In this document: positions 50,680 to 60,267 of the stretch, piece after piece
Numbering within the stretch: the first letter of the stretch is position 1
Layout of the letters: every line of letters starts with the position of its first letter
NCBI GenBank assembly: GCA_036675345.1
Contig: JAKFFE010000019.1
Coordinates: forward strand, 124,001-188,000
DNA from: JALYOC01 sp036675345
GTDB taxonomy: Bacteria > Myxococcota > Myxococcia > Myxococcales > Myxococcaceae
DNA length: 64,000 bases
Reading direction: 5' to 3'
The notes under the pieces: generated by a model
What the model was told of the DNA's origin: nothing
The model's input: only the letters and a program-made list of their open reading frames with translations
Databases searched by the model: none
Made by a program: the position numbers and the translations under genes

Positions 50680-53112
50680 ATGCGGGAGCCGGCCGCCAGT
50701 CCCGGCCCGGGCCCGGCCGCCCACGCCACCGGGCTGACCGCTGCCGAGGCGGCCGCCCGGTTGGCCCGGGATGGACCCAATGAGATCACCCGGGGCGAGG
50801 GCCGCTCCCCGCTGCGGGTGCTGCTCTCCCAGTTCAACTCACCGCTGATCTGGCTCTTGTTCGCGGCCAGCGCGATCTCCGGGGTGCTGGGCGAGGTGGC
50901 GGACACCATCGCCATCGGGACCATCCTGGTGCTCAACGCGGTGATCGGCTTTCTGCAGGAGTACCGGGCGGAGAAGGCGATCCTGGCCCTGCGATCGATC
51001 ACCGCCCCGCGGGCCCGGGTGGTTCGGGACGGTCACTCGGCGATCCTCCCTGCCCAGCAGGTGGTGGAGGGGGATCTGTTGATCCTGGAGGCAGGAGACG
51101 TGGTGGCCGCCGACGCCCGGCTGGTGCGATCCCACCTGCTGACCACCAACGAGGCGCCGCTGACCGGCGAGAGCGCCCCGGTGGAGAAGGGGCTACCCCC
51201 CGCCGCGGGGGACGCCGCCCTGGCCGACCGGACCGACACCGTGTTCCTGGGGACCGCGATTGCCACCGGCTCCGCCAGCGCAGTGGTGCTGAACACCGGG
51301 ATGCGCACCGAGCTGGGGAAGATCGCCCACCTGCTCTCCTCGGTGGAGGATCCCCAGACCCCGCTGCAGAAGCGGCTGACCCACCTCAGCCGGCTGCTGT
51401 TGGTCCTGGCGCTGGGGGTGGTGGCCGCGGTCGCCGCACTGGGGCTGTGGCACGGCAACCCGCCGCTGGAGGTGCTGCTCTCCTCCATCTCCCTGGCGGT
51501 GGCGGCGGTGCCGGAGGGGCTGCCGGCGATGGTGACCATCGCCCTGGCGATTGGCGTGCAGCGGATGGCCAGGCGCAAGGCGCTGGTGCGCCGGCTGCAG
51601 GCGGTGGAGACCCTGGGCACCACCACGGTGATCTGCACCGACAAGACCGGGACCCTGACCACCGGGGTGATGGAGGTCCGAGCGCTGTGGGGACCGGACC
51701 CGCGCCGGCTGCTCACCGTGGGCGCCGGCTGCTGCGACGCCGAGCTGGACGCCAACGACCGCGGAGTCGGCGATCCCACCGAGGTGGCCATCCTCCGCGC
51801 CGCCGCCGCCCAGGGCATCTTCCGGGGAGAGCTGGAGGCCCAGGCGCCCCGGGTGGAGGAGCTGCCGTTCGACTCCACCCGCAAGCGGATGTCGATCTGG
51901 CGGGCGGACGGCCAGCTGTACGTGAAGGGCGCGGTGGACCTGCTGGTCCCGCTGTGCCGCGGCGGAACCCAGGGCGCGCTGGAGGAGAACTCCCGGATGG
52001 CGGCCCGGGCCCTGCGGGTGCTGGGGGTGGCGGTGGGACGGACCCCGCGCGAGGAGGACCTGGAGCTGCTGGGGCTGATCGGAATCGCCGACCCGCCCCG
52101 CCCGGAGGCGATCGAGGCGGTGGCCGCCGCCCGCCGCGCCGGGGTGCAGACGGTGATGATCACCGGAGACCACCCCACCACCGCGGCGGCGATTGCCCGG
52201 GAGATGGGGATCCTCCAGCCGGGGGAACCGGTGGAGGAGCGGGTGCACGCCCGGGTCACCGCCGAGGAGAAGGTGGGGATCGTCCGCCGCTGGAAGGAGC
52301 GCGGCCAGGTGGTGGCGATGACCGGCGACGGGGTGAACGACGCCCCCGCCCTGCGCGAGGCCCACATCGGGATCGCCATGGGCCAGACCGGCTCGGAGGT
52401 CAGCCGGGAGGCCTCGGACCTGGTGCTGGGGGACGACAACTTCGCCACCATCGTGGCCGCGATCCGCGAGGGGCGCGGGATCTACGACAACATCCAGAAG
52501 TCGCTGCTGTACCTGCTGCACGGCAACGCCGGCGAGCTGATCCTGATGTTCGCCGCCTCGGTGGCCGGGCTGCCCCTGCCGCTGCTGCCCCTGCACATCC
52601 TGTGGGTGAACCTGGTCACCGACGGACTGCCGGCCCTGGCGCTGGTGCTGGATCCCCCCGCCAAGGATCTGCTGGACCGCCCGCCCCGCCGGCCGGACGC
52701 CCCCTTCCTCAGCCGCGGGGAGTGGCTGCGGATCCTGCTGATCGGCCTGCTGGAGGCGGGGGTGATCCTGGCCGCCTACGTGGAGGCCCTGCCCCACGGG
52801 GTGGCCGCCGCCCGCAGCGTGGCCTTCACCACCCTGGTGTTCGCGGAGCTGCTGCGCGCGTTCGCCATGCGCTCGCCCACCAAGGTGTTCTTCGAGGTGG
52901 GGGTGTTCAGCAACCTGCTTTTGCTGGGGGTGGTGGGGATCAGCCTGGCCCTGCAGCTGGCCCTGCACACCTTCCCGGTCACCCGGGAGCTGTTCCAGCT
53001 GGGGCCGCTGGACGCACGGCTGTTCTTCGAGGCCTTCCTGCTGGGGCTGATCCCGGTCAGCGCACTGGAAGTGTCCAAGCTGGTGCGGAGGCTGTTACGC
53101 AGGCGTCCATGA
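50680..53112 (+). CDS. P2-type cation-transporting ATPase (Ca2+/Na+ class)
   Basis: 810 residues. N-terminal cation-ATPase domain (GLTAAEAAARLARDGPNEI), TGESAPVEK, the M4 ion site VAAVPEGLPAMVTIALAIGVQRMARRKALVRRLQAVETLG, CTDKTGTLT (phospho-Asp), DSTRKRMSIW and YVKGAVDLLVPLC in the nucleotide domain, TGDHPTTAAAIAREMGIL, TGDGVNDAPALREAHIGIAMG and LHILWVNLVTDGLPALAL in M6. This is the plan of PMCA/SERCA-like and Na+-pumping P2 ATPases. GAGG-type spacing after the USP stop (3 bp) and an ATGA overlap with the following gene put it in the middle of an operon. Confidence 0.93.
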   Translation: MREPAASPGPGPAAHATGLTAAEAAARLARDGPNEITRGEGRSPLRVLLSQFNSPLIWLLFAASAISGVLGEVADTIAIGTILVLNAVIGFLQEYRAEKAILALRSITAPRARVVRDGHSAILPAQQVVEGDLLILEAGDVVAADARLVRSHLLTTNEAPLTGESAPVEKGLPPAAGDAALADRTDTVFLGTAIATGSASAVVLNTGMRTELGKIAHLLSSVEDPQTPLQKRLTHLSRLLLVLALGVVAAVAALGLWHGNPPLEVLLSSISLAVAAVPEGLPAMVTIALAIGVQRMARRKALVRRLQAVETLGTTTVICTDKTGTLTTGVMEVRALWGPDPRRLLTVGAGCCDAELDANDRGVGDPTEVAILRAAAAQGIFRGELEAQAPRVEELPFDSTRKRMSIWRADGQLYVKGAVDLLVPLCRGGTQGALEENSRMAARALRVLGVAVGRTPREEDLELLGLIGIADPPRPEAIEAVAAARRAGVQTVMITGDHPTTAAAIAREMGILQPGEPVEERVHARVTAEEKVGIVRRWKERGQVVAMTGDGVNDAPALREAHIGIAMGQTGSEVSREASDLVLGDDNFATIVAAIREGRGIYDNIQKSLLYLLHGNAGELILMFAASVAGLPLPLLPLHILWVNLVTDGLPALALVLDPPAKDLLDRPPRRPDAPFLSRGEWLRILLIGLLEAGVILAAYVEALPHGVAAARSVAFTTLVFAELLRAFAMRSPTKVFFEVGVFSNLLLLGVVGISLALQLALHTFPVTRELFQLGPLDARLFFEAFLLGLIPVSALEVSKLVRRLLRRRP

Positions 53113-54599
53113 CCTCCTCCCTCCGCCGCTGCTCCCTCCTCGCGCTGTGTCTGCTGGCGCAGGTGGCCTGCCAGCAGCCGGCCGCGCCCTACGGCTGGGT
53201 CTCGCCTCCGGAGGCCGCCGCGCCCGCCGCGCTCACCCCGGAGCACTGGTCCACCCACCTGGAGGAGGACCTGCTCCCCTACTGGAGGATGGAGGCCGCC
53301 TGGGGTTCGCCGGTCGGGAACTTTCCCACCTACCGGGGGATGGACGGCAGCGTGCAGGGGTCCACCTGGCGCAAGCCGCGGATGCTGGGGCGCCAGACCT
53401 TCACCTACGCCATCGGCTACCTGATCACCGGGGACGAGACGCTGCTGGACCTCTCCCGGGCCGGCAGCCAGTGGCTGCTGGCGCACGGTCAGGACACCGA
53501 GCGCGGGGGCTGGCACGCCGATCTGCTGGAGACCGGGGAGAAGGCCAACGACGATCCCAAGTTCTCCCAGGACATGTCCTACGCGGTGATGGGACCGGCG
53601 GCGTACTTCTTCGTCACCCGCGATCCGGCGGCGGAGGCGGCGGTGCTGGCCACCCGCGATCTGCTCTTTGATCCGGCGAAGTTCTGGGACGCGGAGTCCT
53701 CCCGGATCCGGGACGGCATGGATGCGACCTTGAGCACCGAGGCCTTCATGGGCAGCGCCAGCTCCTCGGAGCTGGTGGCCCAGCTGGATCCGGTCACCGC
53801 GTTCTTGCTGCTGACCCAGCCGGTGCTCACCGATCCGGTCCGGCGCGAGCAGGTGCTGCAAGATCTGAAGACCCTTGCCCAGACGCTGCAGACCTCCTTC
53901 TGGAAGGACGGGCTGTTCTGGGGGACCACCGCCGGACTGGGCACCTACGGGGGCCGCCACAGCGACTTTGGCCACAGCCTCAAGGCGTACTGGGCGCTGT
54001 TGCAGATCGACAAGCGGCTGGAGGACCACCCCTTCCGCGGGTTCCTGGAGGAGCACCTGGCGGTGGCGCTGCGCCGGGCCCACGACGAACCACGGGGGCG
54101 CTGGGCCCAGCAGCCGACCTCGGCCACCGGGGTGCGCTACGGGAACGACTGGTGGTCCTACGCGGAGAGCGACCAGCTGGCGGCCACCCTGGCGCTGGGA
54201 GCCCCGGAGTGGTTGGAGGTGGTGGCCGGGACCGCCGGCAACTTCGTCACCGACTTCGTGGACCGCACCCGCCCCGCCCGCGAGCTGGTCCCCTCCATCC
54301 GTCGGGACGGCTCCTGGGTGGCGGTGTGGGGAGAGACCGACACCGCCAAATGCAACCAGTGGAAGAGCGGCTTCCACGGCGCCGAGCACGCGCTGGTGAT
54401 GTACCTGGTCAGCCACTGGCGGGCGGACCGGCCGGCGCCGCTGTACTTCGCCTTCCCCGCCGACCAGGTGCAGGCGCTGGGGGAGAGCGCCCGCCCCTAC
54501 ACCCTCCAGGGTCGGGTGACCCAGGTGGAGGACCTGGGCCCGCTGGTGGGCGACCCCTCCCGGCACAAGGTCCGGGTCAGCTTCGATCAGCTCCGCTGA
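53109..54599 (+). CDS. AGE-fold (N-acylglucosamine 2-epimerase-like) putative lipoprotein
   Basis: 496 residues. Signal peptide with Cys21 in a weak lipobox (LLAQVACQQ). The body looks like an alpha/alpha-barrel of the AGE family: GRQTFTYAIGYLITGDETLLDLSRAGSQWLLAHG, ERGGWHADLLETGE, DMSYAVMGPAAYFFVTRDP, GTYGGRHSDFGHSLKAYWALLQIDKRLED, KSGFHGAEHALVMYLVSHW. His residues in HSDFGHSLK and FHGAEH sit where AGE enzymes keep catalytic histidines. Periplasmic sugar epimerase or hydrolase by inference. Its ATG overlaps the ATPase stop, an unexpected partner. Confidence 0.8.
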   Translation: MTSSLRRCSLLALCLLAQVACQQPAAPYGWVSPPEAAAPAALTPEHWSTHLEEDLLPYWRMEAAWGSPVGNFPTYRGMDGSVQGSTWRKPRMLGRQTFTYAIGYLITGDETLLDLSRAGSQWLLAHGQDTERGGWHADLLETGEKANDDPKFSQDMSYAVMGPAAYFFVTRDPAAEAAVLATRDLLFDPAKFWDAESSRIRDGMDATLSTEAFMGSASSSELVAQLDPVTAFLLLTQPVLTDPVRREQVLQDLKTLAQTLQTSFWKDGLFWGTTAGLGTYGGRHSDFGHSLKAYWALLQIDKRLEDHPFRGFLEEHLAVALRRAHDEPRGRWAQQPTSATGVRYGNDWWSYAESDQLAATLALGAPEWLEVVAGTAGNFVTDFVDRTRPARELVPSIRRDGSWVAVWGETDTAKCNQWKSGFHGAEHALVMYLVSHWRADRPAPLYFAFPADQVQALGESARPYTLQGRVTQVEDLGPLVGDPSRHKVRVSFDQLR

Positions 54600-54674
54600 G
54601 GTCTGTTGTCCGGTCGGCGGCCGAGCGGGAGCTCCGGATCGCCTCCGGGCCGCCCGGGCGCTAGAGAGGGAGCC

Positions 54675-55508
54675 ATGGACGTGGCTGCACTCGCCTCCCT
54701 GTTGCGCGGCAAGCGGTGGGTGGCCCTGACCGGGGCCGGGATCAGCACCGAGTCCGGGATCCCCGACTACCGCGGCCCCCAGACCCGCCAGAAGCCGCGC
54801 CAGCCGATCCAGCACCGGGCCTACGTGAAGGACGCCGGGGTGCGGGCCCGCTACTGGGCGCGCAGCGTGCTGGGGTGGCCCCGCTTCCGCGGGTTCCAGC
54901 CCAACGCCGGACACCGCGCCCTCTGTGCGCTGCAGCAGGCAGGCTGGGTGCGGGGGGTGATCACCCAGAACGTGGACCGGCTGCACCAGAAGGCGGGCGC
55001 CAACGGGGTGCTGGAGCTGCACGGAAGCCTCTACCAGGTGCGCTGTCTGAGCTGCGGCGCGGCGGAGGATCGCGACGCGCTCCAGGAGCGGCTGCTGCGG
55101 GAGAACCCCTTTGCCCAGCGCTGGCCGTACCAGCTGGCCCCGGACGGAGACGCGGACATCCCGGAGGAGGCGATTGGCCGCTTCGTGGTCCCGGACTGCG
55201 AGGCGTGCGGCGGGGTGATCAAGCCGGACGTGGTGTTCTTCGGGGACAACGTCCCCCCCGACCGGGTGGAGGAGGCCTTCGCCGCGGTGGAGCAGGCCGA
55301 GGCCCTGGTGGTGATCGGCTCCTCGCTGGCGATCTGGTCCGGCTACCGCTTCGCGCTGCGCGCCTCCGAGCGCCGGCTGCCGATCGCGATCCTCAACCTG
55401 GGCGAGACCCGCGCCGATCCGCTGGCCACCCTGCGGGTGGACGCGCCCGCCGGAGAGACCCTGGCCCAGCTGGCCGGCGCGCTGGGAGCCGGCCCCACCG
55501 GGGCCTGA
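54675..55508 (+). CDS. SIRT4-like NAD-dependent sirtuin
   Basis: 277 residues from ATG 54675 with GAGAGGGAG upstream. NAD site LTGAGISTESGIPDYRGP, ITQNVDRLHQKAG with the catalytic His in LELHGSLYQVRCLSCG, zinc Cys pairs CLSC and CEACGG, KPDVVFFGDNVPPD and VIGSSLAIWSGYRFAL. The insert RQPIQHRAYVKDAGVRARYWARSVLGWPRF is the SIRT4/class II hallmark and is strikingly close to human SIRT4. Likely removes acyl or lipoyl groups from lysines, or ADP-ribosylates. 75 bp after the AGE lipoprotein; same strand as the stress operon. Confidence 0.93.
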   Translation: MDVAALASLLRGKRWVALTGAGISTESGIPDYRGPQTRQKPRQPIQHRAYVKDAGVRARYWARSVLGWPRFRGFQPNAGHRALCALQQAGWVRGVITQNVDRLHQKAGANGVLELHGSLYQVRCLSCGAAEDRDALQERLLRENPFAQRWPYQLAPDGDADIPEEAIGRFVVPDCEACGGVIKPDVVFFGDNVPPDRVEEAFAAVEQAEALVVIGSSLAIWSGYRFALRASERRLPIAILNLGETRADPLATLRVDAPAGETLAQLAGALGAGPTGA

Positions 55509-55686
55509 GCTCAGACGGCCCGACGGCGACGGTCGGCCAGGCGCCGCAGCGCCAGCGGCGGAGCGCTGCTGTCCTCGGGGACGATCGATCGCCGCCCGGC
55601 CGCTGAACACTCCGTCGGTCCGAAGGCCAGCTGTGCCGAACAGGCAGGCGTCCCCACCGTGGGCCAGTCGTGGAGGCACGGTGCAC

Positions 55687-58600
55687 ATGAACAGCCGCTG
55701 GGGTGCGTTGGCGTTGGGTCTGCTGGTGCTGCCGGTGGTGGGCGCCGCCCAGGACCCGGCGGTGGTGGGGTCCTGGTCACCGGTGGTGGACTGGCCAATC
55801 TCCGCGGTGCACACCCACCTGCTGCCCACCGGGAGGGTGATGTTCTCCTCCGAGTTCGCCGACGGGGCCAAGATGTACAGCTGGGACCCATCCTCGGATC
55901 TGCTCACCCAACTTCCCGACGCGCCCTACAACCTCTTCTGCGCCGGGCACGCCTTCCTCCCCGATGGCAGGCTGATGCTGGCCGGCGGCCACATCACCGA
56001 CGACCACGGCCTGGCCGACGCCAGCCTCTTCGACCCCTGGACCCAGCAGCTGATCCGGCTTCCGGACATGAACGCCGGCCGCTGGTACCCCACCGTGACC
56101 GGCCTGGAGAACGGCGACCTGGTGGTGGTGGCGGGCGCGGCGGAGAACGGCACCTCCAACACCCTCCCCCAGGTGTGGGAGCACGCCACCAACCGCTGGC
56201 GGGATCTCACCGGCGCCCGTCAGTCGCTGCCCTACTACCCGTGGATGTTCCTGGCCCCCGGCGGGCGGGTGTTCATGGCCGGCCCCTTCTCGCTGAGCCA
56301 GTGGCTGGACACCGCCGGCACCGGCCGCTGGACCCTGGGGCCGCGCACCCGCGCCGGGACCAACCGCAGCTACGGGTCGGCGGTCAGCTATCAGCCGGGG
56401 AGGCTGCTGATCACCGGCGGAGGCTCGCCGCCGATGAACAGCGCCGAGACGCTGGACCTGTCCGCCGCCACCCCCGCCTGGACCCAGACCGCGCCGATGC
56501 GCTTCGTCCGCCGGCAGCACAACGCCACCCTCCTCCCCGACGGGTCGGTGCTGGTGACCGGCGGCCACAGCGGCAGCACCCTGGATGATCCCAGCCGGCC
56601 GGTCTTCGCCACCGAACGCTGGAGCCCGGTCACCGGCACCTGGACCACCCTGGCCCCGGCCACCGCCTACCGCGGCTACCACAGCGTGGGGCTGCTGTTG
56701 CCCGACGGGCGGGTGCTCTCCGCCTCCAGCCGCGGCCAGACCGACATGCAGGTCTTCTCCCCGCCCTACCTGTTCCAGGGCGCCCGCCCGGTCCTCTCCT
56801 CCTCGCCGGACTCGGTCGCCTACGGCGCGGCCTTCACCGTCGAGACTCCCGACCCCACCGGGGTGGCCCGGGTCACCTGGGTCCGGCTGGGATCGGTCAC
56901 CCACTCCTTCAACGAGAACCAACGCTTCGCCGAGCTGACCTTCACCCGCGGCACCGGACAGCTGCAGCTCACCGCCCCCGCCCGGCCGGACCTGGTGCCG
57001 CCGGGCCACTACCTGATGTTCCTGCTCAACGCCCAGGGGGTGCCCTCGGTGGCCAGGGTGATCCGCCTGGGCGGCGACGCCGCGCCTCCTCCGCCCCCGC
57101 CTCCTCCCCCCGAGGGTCCGGAGCAGCGGGTGATCCCGTTTGGCTCCGAGTGGCGCTTCCACGACGGCAACCAGGATCTGGGCAGCGGGTGGACCGCGAT
57201 GGAGTTCGACGACTCGGGCTGGAAGCTGGGCCGCGCCCAGCTGGGCTATGGAGAAGGAGACGAGAAGACCCAGGTGGTGGCCACCTCGCCGCGCCAGCCC
57301 AGCCTCTACTTCCGCCACTCGCTGCATCTGGACACCGCGCCCACCCTGGCCCGGCTGAAGGTGATCAAGGACGACGGGGTGTCGGTGTGGGTCAACGGGG
57401 TGCAGGTCTATGCCCACCGGGTCACCTCCACCGCCTTCTCCGCGCTGGCCACCTCCGCCTCCGCGGACAACGAGCTGACCGAGGTCACCCTTCCCCCCGA
57501 GCGCTTCATGGCCGGGCACAACGTGGTGGCGGTGATGGTCAAGCAGTCCAGCACCAGCTCCTCGGATCTGTCCTTCGATCTGGAGCTGACCCTGGACGTG
57601 GAGACCCTGCCCCACGTGGGCTTGATGGTGCTGGATCCCAACGGCGGTGAGCAGCTGCGCGCCGGCACCATCCGCACCGTCAGCTGGATGGAGCATGGGG
57701 AGACCGGAGAGAGCGTGCGGCTGGAGTACTCCACCGACCTGGGGGTCAGCTGGACCACCATCGAGGAGATGGCCCCCAACACCGGCAGCTACAGCTGGAC
57801 GGTGCCGGCGGTGGAGACCACCGGCGCCCTGCTCCGGGTCTCGGACGCGATGATGGGCGGGGGAATGTCGGACGTCAGCGACCGCCCCTTCACCATCACC
57901 TCCTCCGAGACCTGGCGGGCGATCCCCTTTGGCGCCTACTGGAAGTTCGAGGACAGCGGCGCCAACCCCGGCTCCAGCTGGAACACCTCCGCCTTCGACG
58001 ACACCGCCTGGCGCGGAGGCGCCGGCGAGCTGGGCTACGGCGACGGCGACGAGCGCACCCTGCTCACCCGCACCAGCCCCTCCCAGACCAGCGTCTACTT
58101 CCGCCACCCGGTGGAGGTCCCGGACACGGTGGGCGCCGCCTCGGTCACCGTCCGCTACGACGATGGGTTCGCGCTGTACGTCAACGGCGCCCTGGCCCTG
58201 TCCCGCAACCTGGGCGGCACCGCGCACGGCGACTGGGCGCTGACCGCGTCCGCGGACAACGCGCTGGCCACCGCCCCCCTCGATCCGCGGCTGTTCGTGC
58301 GCGGGACCAACCTGGTGGCGGTGATGGTCAAGCAGAACGGCGGCAACTCCAGCGACCTGTCCTTCGACACCGAGCTGACCCTCTCCACCGGCTCCGGGGC
58401 GCCCCCGCCCTCCGGTCCGCGCAAGGTGGTGGCGATCACTCGCGGGGCGGCCTGGCGCTACCTGGATCGGGGTCCGGATCAGGGCACCGCCTGGATCGCC
58501 CCCGGCTTTGATGACTCGGTCTGGAGTCTGGGCAACGCCGAGCTGGGCTATGGCGACGACGACGAGGCCACCTTGCTGGGAAGGAACCGGCCCTCGGTCT

Positions 58601-58896
58601 ACTTCCGTCACCAGTTCCAGGCCGCCGCCGCGCCCACCGCCGCCACGGTGACCGTGCGCTACGACGATGGGTTCGCGATCTGGGTCAACGGCACCCAGGT
58701 GGCGTCCCGGAACGTGGGCAGCACCGCCTACTCCAGCCTCGCCACCGGTGCAGCGGAGAACCAGGAGGTCACCCTCACCCTGCCCGCCAGCGCCTTCGTC
58801 GCCGGGACCAACACGGTGGCGGTGATCGTCAAGCAGGTCTCGGCCACCTCCTCCGACCTGTCGTTCGACCTCAGCCTGGAACTCGATCTCCCCTAG
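55687..58896 (+). CDS. secreted copper-radical oxidase (galactose/glyoxal oxidase family) with C-terminal sandwich modules
   Basis: 1,069 residues. Signal peptide ending VVGAA. Residues 25-475 form a kelch seven-blade propeller plus the DUF1929 domain. The copper-radical site is complete: Cys85 (NLFCAGHAF), Tyr134 (GRWYPT), Tyr331-His332 (RGYHSVG) and His406 (VTHSFNEN), matching C228, Y272, Y495/H496 and H581 of galactose oxidase. A Pro-run linker follows, then three galactose-binding-like beta-sandwich modules, each with WxFxDxGxxxGxxWxxxxFDDxxWxxGxAxLGYGxGDE and ending SSDLSFDxELxL, with an Ig-like domain between the first and second. It oxidises alcohols or aldehydes with O2, making H2O2. 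GTG 55681 is an alternative start. Confidence 0.9.
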   Translation: MNSRWGALALGLLVLPVVGAAQDPAVVGSWSPVVDWPISAVHTHLLPTGRVMFSSEFADGAKMYSWDPSSDLLTQLPDAPYNLFCAGHAFLPDGRLMLAGGHITDDHGLADASLFDPWTQQLIRLPDMNAGRWYPTVTGLENGDLVVVAGAAENGTSNTLPQVWEHATNRWRDLTGARQSLPYYPWMFLAPGGRVFMAGPFSLSQWLDTAGTGRWTLGPRTRAGTNRSYGSAVSYQPGRLLITGGGSPPMNSAETLDLSAATPAWTQTAPMRFVRRQHNATLLPDGSVLVTGGHSGSTLDDPSRPVFATERWSPVTGTWTTLAPATAYRGYHSVGLLLPDGRVLSASSRGQTDMQVFSPPYLFQGARPVLSSSPDSVAYGAAFTVETPDPTGVARVTWVRLGSVTHSFNENQRFAELTFTRGTGQLQLTAPARPDLVPPGHYLMFLLNAQGVPSVARVIRLGGDAAPPPPPPPPPEGPEQRVIPFGSEWRFHDGNQDLGSGWTAMEFDDSGWKLGRAQLGYGEGDEKTQVVATSPRQPSLYFRHSLHLDTAPTLARLKVIKDDGVSVWVNGVQVYAHRVTSTAFSALATSASADNELTEVTLPPERFMAGHNVVAVMVKQSSTSSSDLSFDLELTLDVETLPHVGLMVLDPNGGEQLRAGTIRTVSWMEHGETGESVRLEYSTDLGVSWTTIEEMAPNTGSYSWTVPAVETTGALLRVSDAMMGGGMSDVSDRPFTITSSETWRAIPFGAYWKFEDSGANPGSSWNTSAFDDTAWRGGAGELGYGDGDERTLLTRTSPSQTSVYFRHPVEVPDTVGAASVTVRYDDGFALYVNGALALSRNLGGTAHGDWALTASADNALATAPLDPRLFVRGTNLVAVMVKQNGGNSSDLSFDTELTLSTGSGAPPPSGPRKVVAITRGAAWRYLDRGPDQGTAWIAPGFDDSVWSLGNAELGYGDDDEATLLGRNRPSVYFRHQFQAAAAPTAATVTVRYDDGFAIWVNGTQVASRNVGSTAYSSLATGAAENQEVTLTLPASAFVAGTNTVAVIVKQVSATSSDLSFDLSLELDLP

Positions 58897-60193
58897 CCGG
58901 GCCACCCGGGAGCAGCCGCCAGTCGGACTGGGTGATCAGCCGGCTGCCGCGGCGGGAGAACAGGTAGCTCCACACCCACTGGGAGAAGACGGCGATCCGG
59001 TTCTTGAAGCCCACCAGGTACAGCACGTGGACGAACAGCCAGCCCACCCAGGCCAGGAAGCCGGCCAGCTGCCAGCGTCCCCGGAAAGCGACCGCCTTGT
59101 GCTTGCCGATGGTGGCCATGGTGCCCTTGTCCTGGTAGCGGAAGTCCTCCCGGGGCTGGCCGTTCACCGAGGCCAGGATGTTCCGGGCCGCGGTCCTCCC
59201 GGCCTGGATCGCCGCCGGGGCCACCCCCGGAAGCAGCTTCCCCGGCTCCAGCTCCAGGTGGGCGATGTCCCCCACCGCGAACACCTCCGGATGGCTGGGC
59301 AGGGAGAGATCCCTGGCCACCGGGATCCGCCCGGCGCGATCCAGCTCCACTCCCAGGGTGCGGGAGAGTGGCTCGGCCTGCACCCCGGCCGCCCAGAAGG
59401 CGTTGGCGGCGGCCACCCGCTGCTCGCCGATCAGCACCCCCTGCCCGTCGATCTGTTTGACCATCGCCCCGGTGATCACCTCCACCCCCAGGGTCTGGAG
59501 ATCGTCCGTCGCGCGGCGGGAGAGCCCGGCCGGAAACACCGGGAGGATGCGGGGCCCGGCCTCGGCGAGGAGGATCCGCGCGCTGGCGGGGTTGATCCGC
59601 CGGAAGTCCTTCACCAGCACGGTGCGGCTGATGTCGGCGATCGCCCCCGCCAGCTCCACCCCGGTGGGACCTCCGCCGACCACCACGAAGGTCAGCAGCG
59701 CCTTCTGCCGCTCCGGATCCGGTTCGTTCTCCGCGGCCTCGAAGGCGCCCAGGATCCGTCGGCGGATCTCGGTGGCCTGCTCCACGGTCTTGAGCCCCGG
59801 CGCACGCTCCTCCCACTCCGGGTGGCCGAAGTAGCTGTGGGACGCGCCGGCGGCGATGATCAGGTAGTCGTAGGCCATCCGCACTTCGCCGACCTGGAAG
59901 TACTTCTGCTCCAGATCCACCCGGTCGATCCGCCCCTGGTGCACCGAGACGTTGGCGTCGCCAGAGAACTGGGCCCGGATCGGCACCGCGATGTCCGCCG
60001 GGTTCAATCCCGCGGTGGCCACCTGGTACAGCAGCGGCTGGAAGAGGTGATGGTTGCGCTGGTCGACCAGGGTCACATGCACCTGGGCCGAGCTGGCCAG
60101 CTCCTTGGCGGCGGCCAGCCCGGCGAACCCTCCGCCGATCACCACCACCTCCTTCTGCCCTTCCTTCAGAGACGGATGCAGATCGATGGTCAT
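58871..60193 (-). CDS. ndh: type II NADH:quinone oxidoreductase (NDH-2)
   Basis: 440 residues. Two Rossmann sites: VVVIGGGFAGLAAAKEL (FAD) and FVVVGGGPTGVELAGAIADI (NADH); LVDQRNHHLFQPLLYQVATAGLNPADIAVPIR is the family block near the N-terminus, and EVFAVGDIAHLE the FAD-binding end. The C-terminal hydrophobic segment LAGFLAWVGWLFVHVLYLVGFKNRIAVFSQWVWSYL anchors it to the inner membrane. It passes electrons from NADH to the quinone pool without pumping. The last 26 bp overlap the oxidase gene antisense. Confidence 0.94.
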   Translation of the reverse strand: MTIDLHPSLKEGQKEVVVIGGGFAGLAAAKELASSAQVHVTLVDQRNHHLFQPLLYQVATAGLNPADIAVPIRAQFSGDANVSVHQGRIDRVDLEQKYFQVGEVRMAYDYLIIAAGASHSYFGHPEWEERAPGLKTVEQATEIRRRILGAFEAAENEPDPERQKALLTFVVVGGGPTGVELAGAIADISRTVLVKDFRRINPASARILLAEAGPRILPVFPAGLSRRATDDLQTLGVEVITGAMVKQIDGQGVLIGEQRVAAANAFWAAGVQAEPLSRTLGVELDRAGRIPVARDLSLPSHPEVFAVGDIAHLELEPGKLLPGVAPAAIQAGRTAARNILASVNGQPREDFRYQDKGTMATIGKHKAVAFRGRWQLAGFLAWVGWLFVHVLYLVGFKNRIAVFSQWVWSYLFSRRGSRLITQSDWRLLPGGPARGDRVPG

Positions 60194-60267
60194 GGTGTGG
60201 ATCTAACCAGCCCGGCCGCTCTCCGGCGGGCGATGGATTAGATCAACTTTCAGCGCCGGCCTAACGG

